64,000 nt of DNA from Ectobacillus polymachus (GTDB lineage Bacteria > Bacillota > Bacilli > Bacillales > Bacillaceae_G), in assembly GCF_048159605.1 (NCBI RefSeq), contig NZ_JBLREB010000004.1, positions 62,001-126,000 on the forward strand. Direction: 5' to 3'. Positions 58,267-64,000 of the stretch are shown here, piece after piece. Both the position numbers and the translations under genes were made by a program. The notes beneath the pieces are model-generated. The model saw only the letters and a program-made list of their open reading frames with translations, did not search any database and was not told the DNA's origin. Within the stretch, counting starts at the first letter, position 1. Each line of letters starts with the position of its first letter.

Positions 58267-59706
58267 ATGGAAATAGTCATCATCTTACTTGCTCTTTGCC
58301 TATTGATGTTTGTTGCGTATCGGGGGTTTTCAGTCATTTTGTTTGCGCCGATTTGTGCTCTTTTTGCGGTGTTATTAACAAATCCTGAATTTGTACTTCC
58401 GTTCTTTTCAAATGTATTCATGGAGAAAATGGTTGGATTTATTAAGTTATATTTTCCGGTTTTCCTACTTGGTGCGATTTTCGGTAAGGTTGTAGAAATG
58501 TCAGGTTTAGCAGAATCGATTGCAAAAACAATCGTGCAGCTTGTAGGAGCGAAGCGGGCCATTTTAGCAATCGTATTAATGGGAGCAATTTTAACATATA
58601 GCGGTGTAAGTTTATTTGTTGTTGTGTTTGCTGTTTATCCATTTGCAGCGAATATGTTTCGGGCAGGAAATATACCGAAACGTTTAATTCCAGGAACAAT
58701 TGCCTTAGGTGCGTTTACCTTTACGATGGATGCATTGCCTGGGACACCGCAAATTCAAAACGTTATTCCCACAACCTTTTTTAAAACGACAATCTATTCA
58801 GCTCCGACTTTAGGGATTATTGGCGCCGTATTTGTGCTATGCCTAGGGTTATGGTATTTGGAATCCCGTCGTAAAAAAGCAGAGAAGGCCGGTGAAGGGT
58901 ATTACGGATTTGAGGGGGCTGAAATTGCTGCTTCGCAAGACATCCCTGTTCAAACTGAAGAGCCATCTTTCTTACCTTCGACAAAACAGAGCGTTGCTCG
59001 TCAAGTGTTAGCGTTTGTCCCTCTGGTTTTGGTTGGTGTTATGAACAAAGTTTTTACCGTATTCCTTCCGCAATGGTATCCGAATGGCTTTAACTTTGAA
59101 TCTATTGGACTGAAAGCCTTTGGGAAAATTGATCTATCTTCAGTTGTTGCTATTTGGTCCGTAGAAATGGCATTACTAATCGGAATTATCACGACGATTA
59201 TGTATGACTGGAACCGGATAAAGGTAAATTTCCAAGCTGGTATTAATGCGAGCATTGGCGGTGCATTACTTGCAGCAATGAATACCGGTGCTGAATATGG
59301 ATTTGGAGGAGTTATCTCGTCTCTTCCGGGATTTAATGTTATTAGTAAGGGAATCGGGGAAACCTTTACGAATCCACTCGTTAATGGAGCTGTTACAACG
59401 ACAGCTTTAGCTGGTGTTACGGGATCTGCTTCCGGTGGAATGGGAATTGCGCTTAGTGCAATGTCTGAGAAATATTTACAAGCCATTCATACGTCTAATA
59501 TACCACCAGAAGTCATGCACCGCGTCATTTCAATGGCATCAGGCGGGATGGATACGCTTCCGCACAACGGTGCTGTCATAACCTTGCTTGCGGTTACGGG
59601 TTTAACGCATCGTCAGTCGTACCGAGATATTTTTGCGATTACCATCTTTAAAACATTAGCGGTTTTCTTCATTATCGGTGTGTATAGCATAACGGGAATT
59701 GTCTAA
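58267..59706 (+). CDS. GntP-family permease, probable 3-hydroxybutyrate importer
   Basis: A 479-residue permease with about twelve helices, of the GntP/CitM class; visible signatures include SGVSLFVVVFAVYPFA, GTPQIQNVIPTTFF and SMASGGMDTLPHNGAVITLL near the C-terminus. AAGGGGG precedes the ATG. It is the first gene of an operon with CoA-transferase and 3-hydroxybutyrate dehydrogenase, so D-3-hydroxybutyrate or acetoacetate is the likely substrate. Confidence 0.85.
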   Translation: MEIVIILLALCLLMFVAYRGFSVILFAPICALFAVLLTNPEFVLPFFSNVFMEKMVGFIKLYFPVFLLGAIFGKVVEMSGLAESIAKTIVQLVGAKRAILAIVLMGAILTYSGVSLFVVVFAVYPFAANMFRAGNIPKRLIPGTIALGAFTFTMDALPGTPQIQNVIPTTFFKTTIYSAPTLGIIGAVFVLCLGLWYLESRRKKAEKAGEGYYGFEGAEIAASQDIPVQTEEPSFLPSTKQSVARQVLAFVPLVLVGVMNKVFTVFLPQWYPNGFNFESIGLKAFGKIDLSSVVAIWSVEMALLIGIITTIMYDWNRIKVNFQAGINASIGGALLAAMNTGAEYGFGGVISSLPGFNVISKGIGETFTNPLVNGAVTTTALAGVTGSASGGMGIALSAMSEKYLQAIHTSNIPPEVMHRVISMASGGMDTLPHNGAVITLLAVTGLTHRQSYRDIFAITIFKTLAVFFIIGVYSITGIV

Positions 59707-59755
59707 TTATTGAATGAATAAGAGATTGATAGAGTGATAGAAGGGAGAATATGTG

Positions 59756-60457
59756 ATGAAAAAGAGTAAGGTTATGGATTCCTTTCAAGAAGCGGTAACA
59801 GATATATATGATGGAGCAACAATTATTGTTGGCGGTTTTGGATTATGTGGTATTCCTGAAAAAGCGATTCTCGCACTATGTGAGCAAGGTACAGACAATC
59901 TGACGATTGTAAGCAACAATTGCGGCGTAGATAATTGGGGCTTAGGCTTACTATTAGCCAATCGCCAAATTAAAAAAATGGTTTCTTCTTATGTAGGTGA
60001 AAATAAAATATTTGAAAGGCAATTTCTAAGCGGAGAGTTAGAAGTAGAGCTTGTTCCTCAAGGAACGCTGGCCGAGCGTATTCGTGCAGGCGGAGCTGGT
60101 ATTCCGGGCTTTTATACTGCTACAGGGGTTGGAACTCCTATTGCAGAGGGGAAGGAGCATAAGGAATTTAATGGTCGATCTTATCTATTGGAGCGCGGCA
60201 TCGTTGGCGACTTTGCCCTTGTAAAGGCATGGAAGGCAGATCCGCTCGGTAATCTTGTATATCGAAAAACAGCACGAAACTTTAATCCTATGGCAGCTAT
60301 GGCTGGAAAAATTACGATTGCAGAAGTAGAAGAGATGGTAGGAATTGGCGAACTAGATCCAGATGAGATACATACTCCTGGAATTTATGTACAGCGAGTG
60401 TTATGCGGAAACAATTATGAAAAGCGTATCGAACGACGTACAGTTACGAAAGCATAG
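59756..60457 (+). CDS. scoA: 3-oxoacid CoA-transferase subunit A
   Basis: A 233-residue subunit with VGGFGLCGIPEKAILAL, SNNCGVDNWGLGLLL and the GGAGIPGFYTATGVGT segment of family I CoA-transferases. With subunit B it moves CoA from succinyl-CoA to acetoacetate. ATG at 59756 follows AGGGAG; GTG at 59753 lies closer. Together with the dehydrogenase it turns 3-hydroxybutyrate into acetoacetyl-CoA. Confidence 0.9.
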   Translation: MKKSKVMDSFQEAVTDIYDGATIIVGGFGLCGIPEKAILALCEQGTDNLTIVSNNCGVDNWGLGLLLANRQIKKMVSSYVGENKIFERQFLSGELEVELVPQGTLAERIRAGGAGIPGFYTATGVGTPIAEGKEHKEFNGRSYLLERGIVGDFALVKAWKADPLGNLVYRKTARNFNPMAAMAGKITIAEVEEMVGIGELDPDEIHTPGIYVQRVLCGNNYEKRIERRTVTKA

Positions 60458-60469
60458 GAGGTATGGAAG

Positions 60470-61132
60470 ATGAAGGATGTAAGAGTGCAAATTGTAAAGC
60501 GAGCTGTGAAAGAAATTCACGATGGGATGAATGTTAATTTAGGAATTGGAATACCAACTTTAGTTGCGAATGAAATACCACCAGATTATGATGTTCTTTT
60601 GCAATCCGAAAATGGGATGCTTGGTATTGGACCATACCCTACCTCGGGAACAGAGGATCCCGATTTAATTAATGCCGGCAAAGAAACGGTAACAGCCGTT
60701 CCGGGAGCTGCCTTCTTTGACAGTGCTGAGTCATTTGCAATGATTCGCGGTGGTCATATTGATCTTGCTATATTAGGCGGAATGGAAGTCTCAGAATCCG
60801 GCGATCTAGCAAACTGGATGATACCAGGCAAGATGGTAAAGGGAATGGGCGGAGCTATGGACCTTGTGAATGGAGCAAAGCAGATTGTTGTCATTATGGA
60901 GCATGTGAACAAGTACGGGGAATCGAAGGTGAAGAAAGCATGTACACTTCCTCTTACGGGTAAGCAGGTCGTACATCGTCTCATTACCGATTTGGCTGTT
61001 TTTGATTTTACAGAAGAAGGAATGGTTTTAGTAGAAACTTCAGAAGGTGTCACAGTGGAAGAAGTCATAAATAAAACAGAAGCAAGCTTTGTTGTTAGTC
61101 CAAATGTACAAATAGGAGTTTCGTTAACATAA
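60470..61132 (+). CDS. scoB: 3-oxoacid CoA-transferase subunit B
   Basis: A 220-residue subunit with VNLGIGIPTLVANEIP and the active-site glutamate in QSENGMLGIGPYP, which forms the covalent glutamyl-CoA intermediate. TAGGAGG lies before the ATG, 12 bases after scoA. Confidence 0.95.
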   Translation: MKDVRVQIVKRAVKEIHDGMNVNLGIGIPTLVANEIPPDYDVLLQSENGMLGIGPYPTSGTEDPDLINAGKETVTAVPGAAFFDSAESFAMIRGGHIDLAILGGMEVSESGDLANWMIPGKMVKGMGGAMDLVNGAKQIVVIMEHVNKYGESKVKKACTLPLTGKQVVHRLITDLAVFDFTEEGMVLVETSEGVTVEEVINKTEASFVVSPNVQIGVSLT

Positions 61133-61146
61133 GGAGGGACTAAGAC

Positions 61147-61929
61147 TTGGGTACACTAGCTAATAGAGTGGCTCTTATTACAGGCGCTGCCAGTGGGATT
61201 GGACTGGAAATTGCTCGTTCGTTTTCGAAGGAAGGAGCGAACATCGTTATCGCTGATTTGAACAAGGAAGCAGCAGAGATTGCTGCAGAAACGATACGCG
61301 AGGAAGGTGCAAGAGCGATTGCGGTTGCATGTGATGTAACGAATGAAGCAAAGGTACAGGAAAGCTTCCAGACAGCTCTAGAGGAATTTGGTAGATTAGA
61401 CATCCTTGTAAATAATGCTGGTCTTCAATATGTATCTCCTATTGAAGAGTTTCCAACAGAGAAATTTGAACTGCTTATTAAAGTGATGCTAACTGCCTCA
61501 TTTGTCGGGATCAAACATGCCTTTCCTATTTTTAAATCGCAAGGATATGGACGTATCATAAATATGGCATCGATTAATGGATTAGTCGGATTTGCCGGTA
61601 AGGCTGCCTATAATAGTGCGAAGCACGGAGTGATTGGATTGACGAAGGTAGCTGCGTTAGAAGGAGCCGCACATGGCATCACTGTCAATGCGCTTTGTCC
61701 AGGATACGTGAATACTCCACTTGTACAAAATCAATTGTCCGATTTAGCTAAAACGAGACAGGTACCGCTAGAAGAAGTACTTGAGCAAGTCATCTATCCA
61801 TTAGTACCGCAAAAGCGACTTCTTTCTGTCGAAGAAGTTGCAGACTATGCAGTATTTTTAGCGAGTGAGAAAGGGAAGGGAATAACGGGTCAAGCGGTTG
61901 TCATAGATGGCGGCTATACGGCACAATAA
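61147..61929 (+). CDS. bdhA: 3-hydroxybutyrate dehydrogenase
   Basis: A 260-residue short-chain dehydrogenase: NAD site TGAASGIG, NNAG, catalytic Ser in NMASINGLVG, YxxxK as YNSAK, and C-terminal VIDGGYTAQ. The segment YVNTPLVQNQ is typical of D-3-hydroxybutyrate dehydrogenases. It starts with TTG at 61147, nine bases after AAGGAGG. It oxidises 3-hydroxybutyrate to acetoacetate for ScoAB. Confidence 0.9.
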   Translation: MGTLANRVALITGAASGIGLEIARSFSKEGANIVIADLNKEAAEIAAETIREEGARAIAVACDVTNEAKVQESFQTALEEFGRLDILVNNAGLQYVSPIEEFPTEKFELLIKVMLTASFVGIKHAFPIFKSQGYGRIINMASINGLVGFAGKAAYNSAKHGVIGLTKVAALEGAAHGITVNALCPGYVNTPLVQNQLSDLAKTRQVPLEEVLEQVIYPLVPQKRLLSVEEVADYAVFLASEKGKGITGQAVVIDGGYTAQ

Positions 61930-61944
61930 AGTGTTACCTACATA

Positions 61945-61982
61945 AGGTGATGATACAGAATGTATCATCACCTTTATTTTTT
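61945..61982 (+). terminator. Terminator after bdhA
   Basis: AAGGTGATGATAC and GTATCATCACCTT pair around AGAAT, then TATTTTTTTG. The activator gene after it may be separately or partly transcribed. Confidence 0.9.
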
Positions 61983-62049
61983 TGATACTATTGTATATAT
62001 AGTAACAAATTGGTAGTTTTCGATGGGACGTAAGAAGGGATGGAGGTAT

Positions 62050-63435
62050 GTGATTACGCAAAATCAGTTTCCTTACGAATGGTTAGAAGAAGTATTGAAC
62101 GTAGCAGCAGAATGGATCGTCATTGTAGATAAAAATGGAATCATTCGGTACATAAATCGAGCCTATTGTGATTATTTACATACGACCGTAACAGAGGCGA
62201 TTGGCAAACATGTAGAAGCAATCATTGAAAATACAAGAATGAGTATCGTGATGAGAACGGGCCAAGCCGAGGTAGCATCGATTCACTTTATAAAAGGAAA
62301 GGAAATGATTGCAAACCGCTATCCGTTGTATGTGAACGGGGAGCTTGTAGGTGCGGTCGGCACAGTTATGTTTCGCAACTCTCAAGACTGGATGAATTAT
62401 TCTAATAAAGTGCAGCCCATTTTAGAAGAATTGAAATATTATAAGAATCGTTTACAAAAGGAGCTGCAAAGTAAATATACTTTTGACGATTTAATTGGTA
62501 ATCATCCACTGTTTTGCGAGACAAAACGACTGGCTGAACGGGTAGCTTGTAGTCAATCTGCTGTTCTTCTAGTAGGTGAATCCGGAACAGGTAAGGAATT
62601 ATTTGCCCATGCCATTCATGGAACAAGTCCGCGCAGTCCTTTTCCGTTTGTGCGTGTAAATTGTGCATCCATTCCAGAGAATTTACTCGAATCTGAATTG
62701 TTCGGCTATGTAGAGGGTGCTTTTACGGGAGCTCGTAAAGGTGGAAAAAAAGGGAAGTTTGAGCTTGCGCATCACGGAACCATTTTTCTAGATGAAATTG
62801 GAGATATGCCTCTTTCTATGCAAAGTAAGCTACTTCGTGTATTGCAAGAAAAAGAAATTGAGAAGATTGGCGGTCACTCTCCGATAGCGATTAACGTCCG
62901 AATTATTGCCGCAACTCATCGAAATCTTGAACAGATGGTTGAGGAAGGAACGTTTCGACAGGATTTATATTACAGGCTGCATGTTATGAAAATTGAAATC
63001 CCTCCGCTGCGTGAAAGACGAGATGATATTGAATTAGTAGCCAAAGCGTTATTGCAAAAATTAGAGCGTACATTTAATCGGAGTAATCTTGAATTATCTG
63101 ATGAAGTCGTTTATAAGTTAAAGGGGCATTCTTGGCCTGGAAATGTTCGGGAACTTGAAAATGTACTCGAACGAGCTGTCAATGTGCTTGATGAACAGGT
63201 TGTTCGTTTAGAGCATTTACCGCTTTATTTGGTTGATAAGCCTGCTAGGCAGTATGATTCATTCGAGCAGGATCTTTCTGTGCAGCCGTTAAAGCAAAGT
63301 ATGATAGCTGCAGAAAAGCATGCGCTGCAACAAGCTTTGAAACAAGCGAAGGGGAATAAACAGTTTGCAGCTAAGCTACTTCAAATCGGGAAAACAAGTT
63401 TTTATGAAAAATGTAAACGATATGAGATTGACTAG
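62050..63435 (+). CDS. Sigma-54-dependent activator of the 3-hydroxybutyrate operon
   Basis: About 461 residues: an N-terminal PAS domain (WIVIVDKNGIIRYINRAYCD), an AAA+ domain with Walker A GESGTGKE, the sigma-54 contact loop GAFTGA, Walker B-like GTIFLDEIGD and the arginine finger region FRQDLYYRL, and a Fis-type helix-turn-helix at the end (GNKQFAAKLLQIGKTSFYEK). It is not a response regulator: no receiver domain. It should bind the palindromes at 57953-58018. The start is uncertain; GTG at 62050 is preferred because the frame up to ATG 62023 runs through the ribosome-site region. Confidence 0.9.
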   Translation: MITQNQFPYEWLEEVLNVAAEWIVIVDKNGIIRYINRAYCDYLHTTVTEAIGKHVEAIIENTRMSIVMRTGQAEVASIHFIKGKEMIANRYPLYVNGELVGAVGTVMFRNSQDWMNYSNKVQPILEELKYYKNRLQKELQSKYTFDDLIGNHPLFCETKRLAERVACSQSAVLLVGESGTGKELFAHAIHGTSPRSPFPFVRVNCASIPENLLESELFGYVEGAFTGARKGGKKGKFELAHHGTIFLDEIGDMPLSMQSKLLRVLQEKEIEKIGGHSPIAINVRIIAATHRNLEQMVEEGTFRQDLYYRLHVMKIEIPPLRERRDDIELVAKALLQKLERTFNRSNLELSDEVVYKLKGHSWPGNVRELENVLERAVNVLDEQVVRLEHLPLYLVDKPARQYDSFEQDLSVQPLKQSMIAAEKHALQQALKQAKGNKQFAAKLLQIGKTSFYEKCKRYEID

Positions 63436-63475
63436 TAGGGAGAGCAGTTTTCAAAAGCAGGGGGAAAATACAACG

Positions 63476-64000
63476 ATGAACATTCAGAACATTTTAATAA
63501 CAGGCAAAATTCAAATGGATATGAAGAAGATCATAAGCAAAAAAGGAATAGAAAAACAGTTTCGCTTCTTATCTGAACAAGAAGTAACGGCAGAAGATTG
63601 TAAGTGGGCAGATGCCTATGTTGGGTTTCGGCCGTCTGCTCATTTCAATCTTTCTTTTTTAAAATGGGTACACGCTTTAGGAGCAGGTGTAGACAGCTTT
63701 TTATTTGATCGCGAATGGGATAAGGATGTTCTTCTTACACGAACCTTATGCTCTTTTGGAAAAAGAATTAGTGAATATTGCTTAAGTTATATACTACGTG
63801 ATGTCCAGCGTCATGTTCAATTTGAGAGTCAACAAACAAATAAAAACTGGCAGGAGTGGGAACCTGCCATGCTAGCATCGCAAACGGTTGTCATATTTGG
63901 AACAGGTGTGATTGGACAAGAGATTGCTAGAACATTATCATTTTTCGGAGTCAGAACGATAGGTGTATCACGGACAGGATCAAGAAAGCAGTATTTTCAT
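63476..64000 (+). CDS. D-isomer 2-hydroxyacid dehydrogenase, 3' partial
   Basis: The open frame of 175 codons runs off the window. It begins MNIQNILITGKIQMDMKK, contains KWVHALGAGVDSFLF, the N-terminal catalytic-domain segment of GhrA-like enzymes, and the start of the NAD-binding fold TVVIFGTGVIGQEIARTL. Such enzymes reduce glyoxylate, hydroxypyruvate or other 2-oxoacids. GGGGG lies upstream of the ATG at 63476, though rather far. The arginine, glutamate and histidine of the active site lie beyond the window. Confidence 0.8.
   Translation, partial: MNIQNILITGKIQMDMKKIISKKGIEKQFRFLSEQEVTAEDCKWADAYVGFRPSAHFNLSFLKWVHALGAGVDSFLFDREWDKDVLLTRTLCSFGKRISEYCLSYILRDVQRHVQFESQQTNKNWQEWEPAMLASQTVVIFGTGVIGQEIARTLSFFGVRTIGVSRTGSRKQYFH

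Overview
The window reads as chromosomal DNA of a low-GC Firmicute, most likely a member of the Bacillus cereus group or a close relative. The grounds are the AT-rich composition, strong AGGAGG-type ribosome binding sites, Bacillus gene arrangements (phosphoesterase-tatA-tatC, SwrC-type RND pump, YhgE/Pip protein, Ile T-box on brnQ, ywbE) and copies of a roughly 155-bp element bounded by TTTAT, which match my memory of the B. cereus group repeat bcr1. No rRNA or tRNA gene, CRISPR array, phage or plasmid backbone was seen.

Left part (1-9.1 kb): the end of a TauE/SafE permease, an IS3-type transposase remnant with a 33-bp tandem repeat, then a complete nickel-pincer lactate racemase operon on the minus strand (larA-larE-larB-larC-larD). 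A Crp/Fnr-type larR is divergent, with a palindrome between them. A pyruvate oxidase gene follows, convergent to larR across a shared terminator. The racemase interconverts D- and L-lactate, LarB/C/E build its Ni-pincer cofactor, and the MIP channel may carry lactic acid.

9.6-21 kb: a ClC-type channel; a Tat module (Tat-dependent metallophosphoesterase, TatA, TatC) with a hairpin between tatA and tatC; and a deoxyribose catabolic operon (LacI-type regulator, deoC, FucP-type permease, epimerase-like deoX, deoxyribokinase) with two operators 74 bp apart and a cre site. An IS200/IS605-type element follows directly after the kinase stop. In it the start of tnpA is joined to a 5'-truncated tnpB, while the terminal hairpins and a possible omega-RNA region remain.

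21-35.6 kb: a two-component system, an orphan DcuS-like sensor kinase, a SwrC-type RND transporter, a 92-aa unknown, and a lipase-like hydrolase whose apparent start codon is ATA. Next comes a zone of decay: a D-amino-acid aminotransferase fragment, a six-unit array with 20-21 bp period, and an IS1182-type transposase tail with its terminal end. Then follow PadR regulator plus AhpD-like protein, glycerate kinase, and a TelA protein with a membrane partner.

35.7-49.9 kb: a 1153-aa secreted multidomain protein with three 89-residue tandem repeats, bcr1-like elements, an ArsR-type regulator with a YhfC-type protease, a TnpB element whose RuvC glutamate seems relocated, a YhgE/Pip protein, a cystine-type ABC importer (tcyABC) and brnQ behind an Ile T-box.

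49.9-64 kb: glycosyltransferase plus TauE/SafE permease, acyl-CoA synthetase, purU, msrAB, a HAAS-domain protein followed by a truncated DUF4097-type remnant, small proteins and ywbE. The window closes with a 3-hydroxybutyrate operon (GntP permease, CoA-transferase A and B, dehydrogenase, sigma-54 activator) with a good -24/-12 promoter, three upstream palindromes and a cre-like site in the leader. A 2-hydroxyacid dehydrogenase runs off the end.
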